NCBI RefSeq assembly: GCF_004366795.1
Contig: NZ_SORF01000002.1
Coordinates: forward strand, 203,886 to 267,885
Length of the DNA: 64,000 nucleotides
From: Alicyclobacillus sacchari
GTDB lineage: Bacteria > Bacillota > Bacilli > Alicyclobacillales > Alicyclobacillaceae
Direction of reading: 5' to 3'
Under the pieces are notes generated by a model. It saw only the letters and a list, made by a program, of their open reading frames with translations, searched no databases and was not told the origin of the DNA. Shown in pieces: positions 8,264 through 15,895 of the stretch. The first letter of the stretch is position 1; every line of letters starts with the position of its first letter. Made by a program: the position numbers and the translations under genes.

Positions 8264-9169
8264 CTACAATGAAATCAAGCGGGCCGGATTGTCGACGAGC
8301 ATTTTGCGAACATCCGCTTCAGGAACAGATGCAGCGAGTAGTCTTGCGGCGTAATCCATGAGACCGTCCACGATGCCAGGATTCGTTTTTTGCCCAAGGT
8401 CTGTCGATAGCAACGTACGTTCCGGACCCACCGCATGGATTGCATCAAACAGCTGTTTCCAGTCACACTTGCTGGTGTAGAACGTCGTGTAGCAATGCTC
8501 GATGACTGCTCCCATCTCAGCAAGACGCACCTGATCTGCGATGGAAAGCGCCTGCGAAGGGAATAAGGCATGCGTGACAATCACGCGATCGACGCCAATT
8601 TCGCGAGCTGTTTCGACGACGGCGAAGATCTCATCACGAGCCAAGTGACCAGTGGCGAGTACCATTTTGTATTGGCGGATGAGTTCAAGGCACGCCTTCA
8701 CATCGTCGCGCACTTGTCCACGTTCATCGAGAACGGAAAGCGACGTGGGCTGGATGCCTTGCGCCCGTACCTCTTCCTGAATGCGCGCCCAGAACGGCAG
8801 ATGTGCGGCACCGCGTGCCTTTTGCTTCTCTGGGCTTTCATTGCTTGCATCGACGGTCGGCAACCAGACAATGCGTGCACCAGCACGCCCGGCGATATCG
8901 ACAGCGACCGGGTTGAAACCGCCAACCGTGTGATTCAGCGCGATCGTGCCGATGACGTCGACTCCCGGTACGACGGCGGACACGACTTTGGCTCGCTCAA
9001 CCGTTGGAAAATAGTGCGACTTTAGTGCAAAACCGCGCCAACCGACGGTGCTAAATTGGTGCGCCAGCGTCACGTCGTCGACGCTGCGCTCCACCAAGTC
9101 TGGCCAGACATGAACGTGTAAGTCGTAGGCCCCCGACAACAAGCGGATGATGTGTTCGGACTGGGACAT
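8264..9169 (-). CDS. DUF6282-type metal-dependent hydrolase (amidohydrolase-like)
   Basis: 301 residues with amidohydrolase-like metal motifs: YDLHVHVWPD near residue 16, LKSHYFP, LATGHLARDE, IVTHALFP and STDLGQKTNPG toward the end. It ends with DNPARLISL, a common closing motif in amidohydrolases. I recognise the family (DUF6282) but know of no characterised function. First gene of the operon with galB, ligK and the DUF1932 dehydrogenase. A GntR-type palindrome lies 50-60 bases upstream of the ATG at 9169. By position it could open the lactone 2-pyrone-4,6-dicarboxylate, the LigI step, or act as a tautomerase or decarboxylase. Inference only. Confidence 0.75.
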   Translation of the reverse strand: MSQSEHIIRLLSGAYDLHVHVWPDLVERSVDDVTLAHQFSTVGWRGFALKSHYFPTVERAKVVSAVVPGVDVIGTIALNHTVGGFNPVAVDIAGRAGARIVWLPTVDASNESPEKQKARGAAHLPFWARIQEEVRAQGIQPTSLSVLDERGQVRDDVKACLELIRQYKMVLATGHLARDEIFAVVETAREIGVDRVIVTHALFPSQALSIADQVRLAEMGAVIEHCYTTFYTSKCDWKQLFDAIHAVGPERTLLSTDLGQKTNPGIVDGLMDYAARLLAASVPEADVRKMLVDNPARLISL

Positions 9170-9219
9170 CGGATGAAACCGCCCTTCCTGAGAAATCGAA
9201 ATGCACTTTTGGCGACAAT

Positions 9220-9231
9220 ATTGTAGACAAT
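9220..9231. promoter_or_regulatory. GntR-type operator upstream of the DUF6282-galB-ligK operon
   Basis: ATTGTAGACAAT is a perfect 5-2-5 inverted repeat of the TTGT-n-ACAA type bound by FadR/FCD GntR regulators. On the minus strand it contains TACAAT, a good -10, so a bound repressor would cover the promoter. Similar boxes lie upstream of the dioxygenase gene at 10976-11003. Confidence 0.6.
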
Positions 9232-9260
9232 CCAAGCTGTGACGAAGAACACTTTCGAGG

Positions 9261-9938
9261 TCAGGGCCCTGACCTCATCTTGCGCAAGGTATCACAAACA
9301 TGAGACAGGTGCTTGCGCATCGCGTGCTCGGCGGCGTCCGCATCCCGCCCGGCAATGGCCTGCACAATGGCGGCGTGCTCCAAGAACGAGGGATGCGATC
9401 GGCCAGGGGCGAGAATGGTTCGATACTGGTAACGGACGTTTTGTGAGTTGAGCGTATCGAGCAGTCTGCGAGCGGTGGTATGGCGGGACATCTCGGCAAT
9501 TGATCGATGCAACCTGGCATTGCCTTCGGAATAGGAAACGAGATCTCCCTCTTCGAATTTTTCGCGCATCCAGCCCAAGAGCTCCTCCATTTTGGCAATC
9601 TCCTCATCGGTTGCACGCTCTGCCGCATAGCGGGCGATGATGCATTCCAACGCCATGCGTACCTCCAATATCTCGACTGCTTCTTCGTGGGACACGTGGC
9701 GCACGCGGGCGCCGCGATAGCGCTCGCGCTCAACCAGTCCCTCTTGTTCTAATCGCGCCAGCACCGTTCGCACCGTTGCCCGGCTTGCTCCAAGCCAACG
9801 TGCCAGATCCATTTCCACCAGTCGCTGCGCGGGCATGAGCGTGCCGTCGATAATGGCAGTCCGCAACTTTCGATAGCATTCATCTTCTGTGTACCCCTGG
9901 CTCTGCATCTCCAAGAGCCGGCACCGCCTTTCCGACAA
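9261..9938 (-). CDS. GntR-family transcriptional regulator, FadR/FCD subfamily
   Basis: 225 residues. The N-terminal winged helix (YRKLRTAIIDGTLMPAQRLVE, ARWLGASRATVRTVLARLEQEGLV) is followed by an FCD ligand domain (EILEVRMALECIIARYAAE, GNARLHRSIAEMS, HAAIVQAIAGRDADAAEHAMRKHL) with the His and Asp residues that usually bind a metal and a carboxylic acid. It lies between the dioxygenase and the hydrolase-aldolase genes, both preceded by matching palindromes, so it is probably the local repressor with an aromatic or dicarboxylic effector. The start is uncertain: a TTG at 9938 or an ATG at 9908, neither with a clear ribosome binding site. Confidence 0.9.
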   Translation of the reverse strand: MSERRCRLLEMQSQGYTEDECYRKLRTAIIDGTLMPAQRLVEMDLARWLGASRATVRTVLARLEQEGLVERERYRGARVRHVSHEEAVEILEVRMALECIIARYAAERATDEEIAKMEELLGWMREKFEEGDLVSYSEGNARLHRSIAEMSRHTTARRLLDTLNSQNVRYQYRTILAPGRSHPSFLEHAAIVQAIAGRDADAAEHAMRKHLSHVCDTLRKMRSGP

Positions 9939-9957
9939 CTTCTGCTTTTATGCACAG

Positions 9958-10905
9958 TTATACCACAGGCGTGCCATAGTGATGAAAGCTTTCCACGGTC
10001 TTGTTCCCCCAAGCCTGGCCACGTGCACGCTCTTCCTCTGTCCATGTGATGGGCTCCCAGTCAGGCGCAAGTACGAGATAACCGCCGGAGCAGATTTCGA
10101 TCCGGTTCCCCCCGGGCTCATACACATATACAAAGTACGTCTGATTGATTGCGTGCTTGCTCGGAGCGAACTCGATAAAGACACCAGCGTCGACAAAGAG
10201 ATCCGCCGCGCGCCAGATGGCCTCGTTGGTATCGACACGAAAGGCAATGTGGTGCAAGCGGCCGCGTGCCCCTGTGGCGTCTTGGGTGTAGACGAGATCG
10301 TATGATTTATTGGTACAACGGTACCACACGCCAGGACGACGCCCGTTGTTCAGTTGAATTTGCTCCGTTAAGCGCAGCCCTAGACACTTCTCGACAAAAT
10401 CGCCGTCTGCTTCGGCATGCGAGGATAAATAGTTTACATGGTCCATCGTCTTGACACCGACGCCGCGAGCTGTAAATTTCTGCGGCTGATTCTTAAGCGT
10501 TGGACGCAGATTTTCCGGTGGTCGGTAGTATTCTGTTTCATAATAGATCTCCATCAGGTGGCCGTCCGGCCCCTGGAATTGATATCCACGTCCATGGCCG
10601 ACATCGCCATCGTGCCATCGGCCGTCCACTCCTGCCTCCGTAATTGCCTGGACACGTCGTTCTAAAGCGGCCTCGCTTACGGTTCGAAGTGCCGTATGGC
10701 CGACACCCGCCCGTTCAGACTCCGTCAGTTTGACCGAATAGCGTTCATAGTCTCCAAAGCAACGCAAATAGACAGATTGCCCTTGCCGTGCGACTTCCTC
10801 CATACCTAAGATCTCACGGAAGAACCAGAGGCTTTCATCTGGCTTCGGAGTCAGTAGTTCAACGTGACCCACATGCGCAACATCGAAGCACAAGCCGTTT
10901 GTCAC
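9958..10905 (-). CDS. Type I (VOC) extradiol dioxygenase, catechol 2,3-dioxygenase-like
   Basis: Fe(II) ring-cleavage dioxygenase of 315 residues with two paired VOC modules. The predicted ligands are in the C-terminal module and its neighbours: HVNYLSSHAEADGDF, LHHIAFRVDTNEAI and GNRIEICSGGY. The N-terminal module keeps the HVGHVELL start. Start codon GTG at 10905 with AGGATGG upstream. It differs from the LigB-type dioxygenase PraA found later in the window. Nothing in the cluster looks like 2-hydroxymuconate processing, and the neighbours act on carboxylated C7-derived intermediates, so the substrate may be a carboxylated catechol such as protocatechuate, gallate or a relative rather than catechol. 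Substrate is inference. Confidence 0.88.
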   Translation of the reverse strand: MTNGLCFDVAHVGHVELLTPKPDESLWFFREILGMEEVARQGQSVYLRCFGDYERYSVKLTESERAGVGHTALRTVSEAALERRVQAITEAGVDGRWHDGDVGHGRGYQFQGPDGHLMEIYYETEYYRPPENLRPTLKNQPQKFTARGVGVKTMDHVNYLSSHAEADGDFVEKCLGLRLTEQIQLNNGRRPGVWYRCTNKSYDLVYTQDATGARGRLHHIAFRVDTNEAIWRAADLFVDAGVFIEFAPSKHAINQTYFVYVYEPGGNRIEICSGGYLVLAPDWEPITWTEEERARGQAWGNKTVESFHHYGTPVV

Positions 10906-10975
10906 ACCGTTTCACCATCCTGTCGCAGACCTCCGCCGTCTGCAAGGATTCAACATCCCTACAGTTGCTACTCAA

Positions 10976-11033
10976 TATTGTATGACAAAGATGTATACAA
11001 CATGATTCTGCACTTGCAAACGCCGTTTGTCAA
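10976..11033 (-). promoter_or_regulatory. Dioxygenase promoter with tandem GntR-like boxes
   Basis: On the minus strand TTGACA (11033-11028) is followed after 17 bases by CAGAAT (11010-11005). Just downstream lie GTTGTATACATC (minus strand, 11001-10990), with a perfect TGTATACA core, and TTGTATGACAA (10978-10988). Both resemble the perfect box at 9220-9231, so the same GntR protein probably controls both transcripts. The rest of 10906-11068 holds no gene. Confidence 0.5.
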
Positions 11034-11068
11034 CGCTTTCACCTGTATCTCGCAAGCAACGTCATAAA

Positions 11069-11103
11069 ATAGGCGACTGTCAGTTACATGGACAGTCGCC
11101 TAT
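11069..11103 (-). terminator. Rho-independent terminator of the pra operon
   Basis: Perfect 13-base stem, ATAGGCGACTGTC (11069-11081) with GACAGTCGCCTAT (11091-11103), 9-base loop. On the minus strand it is followed by TTTTAT, eight bases after the praH stop. Confidence 0.85.
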
Positions 11104-11111
11104 CTTACAAG

Positions 11112-12056
11112 TCATGCATTTGTCAGACCAAGCCAATCTCTGACTGACGCCTCTTCGGATGTGACGGGCGGCCAAGCCTTCAAATCAAATGGATAGTCCG
11201 ATCCGGGCAAAACCCGTTCTTTTCCCGCAGTGCTGCAAAGCAGTTGCAACGCCTCAGGCGACCACAACACACTGTCATACCAAAATCGCCGTATGTAGGC
11301 AGCCGGCTCGTCGTCCAGGCGCGCCTTCACCTGTGGCCAAACCTCATATCCTTTGTTCAGGCGCCCAAGTTGATACGGCAGAAAACCGCCGCCATGCGCA
11401 AGCAAGATGCGTGCATGCGGATATCGATCAAGATTGCCGCTTAGAATCAAATCGAGGGCACAAATCGTCGTTTCCCACGGAACGCCAATCAGATTGGGCA
11501 TCATCAGCTTTTGAATCCGCTTATCGGTATTTAACAGCGGGTGAATGAAGACGATAGCACCTAAACGGTCGGCAGTGGCCCACAATGTCGCGAAGCGCTC
11601 ATCACTCAAAGCAACGTCGCCGACTCCCGGGCCAATTATGGCGCCTTTCAGTCCTTGTGCCATGGCCCGTTCCAGTTGGTCGCAAGCTGCGTCCGGATCG
11701 TTTAACGAGAGCGTCGCCAAAGCCGATAGACGATCGCGATGGGCATCCACAAGGCGTACCAAAGCTTCGTTGTAGATCGCGGCAAGCTCGTTCGTCATGT
11801 CCGGCTCCGCTTCATAGAGGAACAACTGCGGAACCGGTGAGACAAGTGTATGTTCAATACCGCTTGCAGCCTGATCTGCAAGATACACATCGAGATCGTA
11901 AAATGCTCGTTTGAGCTCGAATGACCACTTGCCGCCAACCGTCAGAAACGGTTCTTTGTCAGGTGCTTTTTGTTCCCACACCGCCTCGATGGCTCCATTG
12001 GTCTTTAACCAGTCCAGGACCTCCGGCGGTATCCAATGCGAATGCACATCATACAT
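11112..12056 (-). CDS. praH: 5-carboxy-2-hydroxymuconate-6-semialdehyde decarboxylase (ACMSD-type amidohydrolase)
   Basis: Predicted to remove the carboxyl group from the 2,3-cleavage product of protocatechuate, giving 2-hydroxymuconate 6-semialdehyde. 314 residues in the ACMSD/gamma-resorcylate decarboxylase family of the amidohydrolase superfamily. Metal and active-site motifs are YDVHSHWIPPE at the start, VFIHPLLN in the middle, ILLAHGGGFLPY and the closing VLPGSDYPFD. GGAGGAGG precedes the ATG at 12056. Last gene of praABEGFDCH, the same place relative to praC as in Paenibacillus sp. JJ-1b (established there, from memory). The cluster context decides the substrate. Confidence 0.88.
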   Translation of the reverse strand: MYDVHSHWIPPEVLDWLKTNGAIEAVWEQKAPDKEPFLTVGGKWSFELKRAFYDLDVYLADQAASGIEHTLVSPVPQLFLYEAEPDMTNELAAIYNEALVRLVDAHRDRLSALATLSLNDPDAACDQLERAMAQGLKGAIIGPGVGDVALSDERFATLWATADRLGAIVFIHPLLNTDKRIQKLMMPNLIGVPWETTICALDLILSGNLDRYPHARILLAHGGGFLPYQLGRLNKGYEVWPQVKARLDDEPAAYIRRFWYDSVLWSPEALQLLCSTAGKERVLPGSDYPFDLKAWPPVTSEEASVRDWLGLTNA

Positions 12057-12082
12057 GCTGTATCCTCCTCCAGAAGCCGTGT

Positions 12083-12274
12083 TCAGGACGAGGAATCGGC
12101 CTTTGAAACGCCGCCAACCGCCCAGTTTGCTTTTGGCATTTCGTAGAGCAACACACGCACCGCATCCGGCTGAACGCCGAGCGTACGCACGACGGCGTCC
12201 GTCACTTCCTGGATAAGTGCTCGCTTGGTGTCGGCGGATCGACCCTCCAGAATGCTCATCTGCACTAACGGCAT
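12083..12274 (-). CDS. praC: 4-oxalocrotonate tautomerase
   Basis: Converts 2-hydroxymuconate to 2-oxo-3-hexenedioate. 63 codons, the size of classical 4-OT. After removal of Met the catalytic Pro1 begins PLVQMSILEGRS with the conserved Arg11; AVRVLLYEMPKANWAVGG carries the second arginine and the aromatic residue near position 50. An AAAGGGG site before the ATG at 12274 fixes this start; the frame is open further upstream but without signal. It lies between the decarboxylases praD and praH. Confidence 0.93.
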   Translation of the reverse strand: MPLVQMSILEGRSADTKRALIQEVTDAVVRTLGVQPDAVRVLLYEMPKANWAVGGVSKADSSS

Positions 12275-12342
12275 GTCACAAGCCCCTTTCGTAAAGCACA
12301 TACCCGTAAGGGGGCAAAATGAGCCCCCGAGAGTTGGAGAAT

Positions 12343-13116
12343 TCATTGACCGACAGACAGTTCGATCTCGCCCATTCCTTCAAAGGAGACAGAGATCTGA
12401 TCTCTGTCGTGAATGTAAATCGCTTCTGTAATGCCTCCTGTCAAGACGACCATACCAGGTTCCACGGCTTTTCCTATCCGACTTAACATCCGTACCTGTT
12501 CCACAACGGATCGCACCGGGTGACCGAGAACTGCGGCACCCGCACCGGTTTGCACGACTTCACCGTTACGCCGCATGACGACACCAACTTGGTCAAGTGC
12601 AATTTGGTAGGGCGCATAGGCCTGTTCGGCAAGATAAAACTTCGCGCTCGAGGCATTGTCGGCCACGACGTCGACGAGCGTGAAGGAAAAGTTTTTGTAA
12701 CGGCTGTCGATGATTTCGACAGCAGGAACCACACATTCGGTCGCAAGCCAGACGTCTCGCGGCAAAATCCTGTCTCCTTCGAGACGATGCTTGAAAATGA
12801 ACGCAAGTTCCGGCTCTACGCGCGGATGAATCAGCCCTGTTAGAGACACGTGAGGTTCATAGAGCTCCATCCCATCAAGCAGATGCCCAAAAATGGGCTC
12901 TTCGACACCAACCGATCGCTGCTTTGCCTTGCTCGTCAATCCCATCTTCCAACCGACGAGTTTTTGGCCAGCGTTCATGTATTGGCTCATGCAAATCTGT
13001 TGAATTTCATATGCATCGTCGACAGACAGCCCATCGTAACGAACTGTCAACTTTTCTAATTCGGTAGCGGATATTTGGTGTCGGTATAACTCGTCCGCAA
13101 TCGCCTGTAGATTCAT
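12343..13116 (-). CDS. praD: 4-oxalocrotonate decarboxylase
   Basis: Mg-dependent decarboxylation of 2-oxo-3-hexenedioate to 2-hydroxypenta-2,4-dienoate. 257 residues of the DmpH/MhpD hydratase-decarboxylase family: KLVGWKMGLTSKAKQ, EPIFGHLLDGM, RVEPELAFIF (metal Glu pair), VPAVEIIDSRYKNF and GAAVLGHPVRSV. The paralogue praE lies 2 kb upstream in the operon. These two families are hard to separate by eye; the call follows gene order (praF-D-C) and the KNFSFTLVDVVADN stretch typical of the decarboxylase. AGGAGG precedes the ATG at 13116. Confidence 0.88.
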   Translation of the reverse strand: MNLQAIADELYRHQISATELEKLTVRYDGLSVDDAYEIQQICMSQYMNAGQKLVGWKMGLTSKAKQRSVGVEEPIFGHLLDGMELYEPHVSLTGLIHPRVEPELAFIFKHRLEGDRILPRDVWLATECVVPAVEIIDSRYKNFSFTLVDVVADNASSAKFYLAEQAYAPYQIALDQVGVVMRRNGEVVQTGAGAAVLGHPVRSVVEQVRMLSRIGKAVEPGMVVLTGGITEAIYIHDRDQISVSFEGMGEIELSVGQ

Positions 13117-13149
13117 GGTTCCATCCTCCTAGGACTTGCCGCACAAAGC

Positions 13150-14169
13150 TCATGCCTGTCGATGTGCAATTTCATACGCGACGTCGACAATCATGTCTTC
13201 CTGGCCACCCACTACGCGTCGGTTACCGAGTTCTACCAGGACGTCGCGAACATCGACGGAAAATAGTTTGGCCGCGTGCTGTGCATGCAACAGGAAGCTC
13301 GAATAGACCCCTGCGTAACCAAGCGTGAGCGCTGTGCGGTCCGTGATGATGGGCCGATGCATGCGCGGGCGTACAACGTCTTCCGCGGCGTCCATGGCCG
13401 GATAAAGCGAAACACCCGTATCGATACCGCACTTCTCGCATGCCGCGACAAACACCTCGAGCGGCGTGTTGCCAGCACCTGCACCCAATCCGCCGAGGCT
13501 TGCATCGATGCGATACGCCCCTTCCTCGACCGCCGCGATAGAGTTGGCAACGGAGACGCCGAGATTGTTATGGGCGTGGAATCCCACTTGCACTTCGTCC
13601 GGCAGTGCGCTGCGCAGTGCAGACACCTTGCGGCGCACTTCGTCCATCAGCATGGCGCCGGCGGAGTCGACGATGTAGACAGCGTGCGCCCCATACGTCG
13701 CCATTTTTCTCGCTTCCTCCACCAGCCTATCCACGTCGGTCATGTGAGACATCATGAGAAATCCAACCACGTCCAGGCCCAACTTGCGTCCCTCTTCGAT
13801 ATGTTGCGCCGAGATGTCCGCCTCGGTCGAATGCGTCGCCACCCGCACGCCGCGAATGCCGTACTCGACCGCGTGCTTCAAGTCCTCCACGGTGCCGATG
13901 CCAGGCAACAGGAGCGCAACGACTTTCGCGTTCTGCACTGACGAGCAAACAGCCTGGAGGTAATCTGCTTCCTCTTCCTTCGCAAAGCCGTACTGCACAG
14001 AACTTCCGCCCAAACCGTCGCCATGGGCCGCTTCAATCAGGGCAACGCCCGTGCCGTCGAGCGCCGACGCAATTGCGCGGGCATCCTCGACGCTGAACTG
14101 GTGGCGCACGGCATGCATCCCGTCGCGGAGGGTGACGTCTGTCACTTCAATCCGATATTTGTACGCCAT
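13150..14169 (-). CDS. praF: 4-hydroxy-2-oxovalerate aldolase
   Basis: Mn-dependent retro-aldol cleavage of 4-hydroxy-2-oxovalerate to pyruvate and acetaldehyde, the latter channelled to PraG. 339 residues, DmpG/BphI family. A HMGL-like barrel starts VTLRDGMHAVRH (catalytic Arg and metal Asp), then DSAGAMLMDEV, the metal histidines in GFHAHNNLGVSVANS, and GLGAGAGNTPLEVFVA. The C-terminal communication domain holds LLHAQHAAKLFSVDVRDVLVELGNRRVVGGQEDM. AGGAGG precedes the ATG at 14169. Directly downstream of its partner praG. Confidence 0.96.
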   Translation of the reverse strand: MAYKYRIEVTDVTLRDGMHAVRHQFSVEDARAIASALDGTGVALIEAAHGDGLGGSSVQYGFAKEEEADYLQAVCSSVQNAKVVALLLPGIGTVEDLKHAVEYGIRGVRVATHSTEADISAQHIEEGRKLGLDVVGFLMMSHMTDVDRLVEEARKMATYGAHAVYIVDSAGAMLMDEVRRKVSALRSALPDEVQVGFHAHNNLGVSVANSIAAVEEGAYRIDASLGGLGAGAGNTPLEVFVAACEKCGIDTGVSLYPAMDAAEDVVRPRMHRPIITDRTALTLGYAGVYSSFLLHAQHAAKLFSVDVRDVLVELGNRRVVGGQEDMIVDVAYEIAHRQA

Positions 14170-14181
14170 GTCTGTTCCTCC

Positions 14182-15066
14182 TCACTGGCTGACCGCAGCG
14201 CGATGTTTGGCATACTCTTCGGCAAATTTGACCGCGGCTGCTGTCATGATGTCGAGATTGCCCGCATAAACCGGCAGGTAATCGCCGAGTCCTTCCACTT
14301 CAATCGAAATGCTCACCAGATTGTCGCGGAAAATAGGCTCCCGGTTGAGGCGATAGCCTGGCACGTAGGTTTGCACGTGCTGCACCATCTCGTGGATGGA
14401 GGCAAGCACTTTGTCTTTCACGTCGTCCGCCGTTTCGTCCATCAAACAGTAGATGGTGTCGCGCATTAAAATCGGTGGCTCGGCCGGGTTGAGAATAATG
14501 ATGGCCTTGCCTCGGCGAGCCCCGCCAATCGTCTCAATGGCACGCGAGGTCGTCTCCGTGAATTCGTCGATGTTGGCGCGCGTCCCTGGACCGGCGCTTT
14601 TGCTTGAAATCGTCGCCACGATTTCAGCATACGAAACGCCGACGACGCGGCTGACCGCATGCACAATCGGAACGGTCGCCTGGCCTCCGCAGGTCACCAT
14701 GTTCACGTTCGGCGAATCCAGGTGCTCTTGCAGATTGACCGCCGCGATCACGTATGGTCCGCGTGCGGCTGGCGTCAGGTCGATGGCCTGAATACCCGCT
14801 TCTCGCAATAACTTGGCATGGCGCACATGCGCCTTCGCACTTGTCGCGTCAAACACGACGTCCGGACGTATGCCCGCGTTCAGGATGGCAGCCAGGCCTT
14901 CCGCTGACACTTCCAGACCGGCGTGTTTGGCGCGGCGCAACCCGTCGGATTCCGGATCAATCCCGATCATCCAACGCGGTTCAATCCATTCGCTGCGCTG
15001 TAATTTGATCATCAAGTCGGTACCAATATTGCCCGATCCGACAATGGCAGCCGCAAGTTTTGGCAT
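14182..15066 (-). CDS. praG: Acetaldehyde dehydrogenase (acylating)
   Basis: Oxidises channelled acetaldehyde with CoA and NAD to acetyl-CoA. 294 residues, DmpF/BphJ type. The NAD fold opens [19 protein letters not shown]; the active-site Cys is in [36 protein letters not shown] and [10 protein letters not shown] are family blocks. It forms a bifunctional complex with PraF, whose gene follows after 12 bases. GGGGGTGACC precedes the ATG at 15066. Confidence 0.96.
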   Translation of the reverse strand: MPKLAAAIVGSGNIGTDLMIKLQRSEWIEPRWMIGIDPESDGLRRAKHAGLEVSAEGLAAILNAGIRPDVVFDATSAKAHVRHAKLLREAGIQAIDLTPAARGPYVIAAVNLQEHLDSPNVNMVTCGGQATVPIVHAVSRVVGVSYAEIVATISSKSAGPGTRANIDEFTETTSRAIETIGGARRGKAIIILNPAEPPILMRDTIYCLMDETADDVKDKVLASIHEMVQHVQTYVPGYRLNREPIFRDNLVSISIEVEGLGDYLPVYAGNLDIMTAAAVKFAEEYAKHRAAVSQ

Positions 15067-15099
15067 ACCTGGTCACCCCCATAGAAAATAAGAAGCCGA

Positions 15100-15882
15100 T
15101 CACTTCGCCATCGTCAGTTCAACCCGGCCGAGGCGACCGAACGAAAGGAGAATGTGATCGCCTGCGCACACCGGCACCGCGGCACTAACAGCACCTGACA
15201 GCACGATGTCGCCTGCGCGCAGGGTTGTACCAAGGGAAGACAGCCTATTCGCGAGCCACGCCACAGCCGCCGCCGGATGGCCCATGACCGCAGCGCCTGC
15301 GCCTGTCTCCGCGACCTCGCCGTTGATTTTGAGCACGGCACCACACGTCGTCAGATTCGCTTGACCTATCGGCGTCGGCTCGTCTCCGAGGACGAAGCAG
15401 CCAGCGGACGCATTGTCCGCAATCGTGTCAGCAAGCCGGATTTGCCAATCGGCAATGCGGCTATCAATCACTTCAATCGCCGGTACGACCGCACGCGTCG
15501 CGCGTAGGACGGCGTAGACGTCCACGTTCGGACCGGGCAGATCTTCCGCGAGTAAAAACGCCAGTTCGGGTTCCACCTTTGGTTGTATCAGCGGGAAGTC
15601 GACGACATCTCCGGATTGATACTGCATCGATGCGAATAAGTGGCCAAAATCCGGCTCGCTAACGCCAAGCATCTGCTGCATCGGCTTACTCGTAAGGCCA
15701 ATTTTGTGGCCGACGATCCGGTCACCCGCTTGTCGCTTAGTCTCGACGTTCATCAACTGCACTTGGTACGCCGTCTCCATCGACATGTCCGGAAACCGCT
15801 CCGTCAGCGGCGGAATCGCGCGCAATGCGCGCTCCGCCGCAGAAAGTTCTGCCGCCAAATCCTGCACTCGATATTCCGCCAT
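15100..15882 (-). CDS. praE: 2-hydroxypenta-2,4-dienoate hydratase
   Basis: Hydrates 2-hydroxypenta-2,4-dienoate to 4-hydroxy-2-oxovalerate. 260 residues from the ATG at 15882; GTG 15891 and ATG 15888 are open alternatives, but AGGTG is best spaced for 15882. Family blocks match those of praD: GDRIVGHKIGLTSKPMQQM, EPDFGHLF, KVEPELAFLLA, VPAIEVIDSRIADW and GAAVMGHPAAAV. Assignment as hydratase rather than decarboxylase rests on its place between praB and praG. Confidence 0.88.
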   Translation of the reverse strand: MAEYRVQDLAAELSAAERALRAIPPLTERFPDMSMETAYQVQLMNVETKRQAGDRIVGHKIGLTSKPMQQMLGVSEPDFGHLFASMQYQSGDVVDFPLIQPKVEPELAFLLAEDLPGPNVDVYAVLRATRAVVPAIEVIDSRIADWQIRLADTIADNASAGCFVLGDEPTPIGQANLTTCGAVLKINGEVAETGAGAAVMGHPAAAVAWLANRLSSLGTTLRAGDIVLSGAVSAAVPVCAGDHILLSFGRLGRVELTMAK

Positions 15883-15895
15883 CTCCATCACCTCA

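Noticed and set aside
8264-9235. TTG start at 9235 for the DUF6282 gene
   Set aside because: It would place the GntR palindrome inside the coding region; the ATG at 9169 fits the family length and lies downstream of the operator.
13276-13941. Plus-strand open frame (221 codons) opposite praF
   Set aside because: His/Arg-rich shadow of the aldolase gene without family features.
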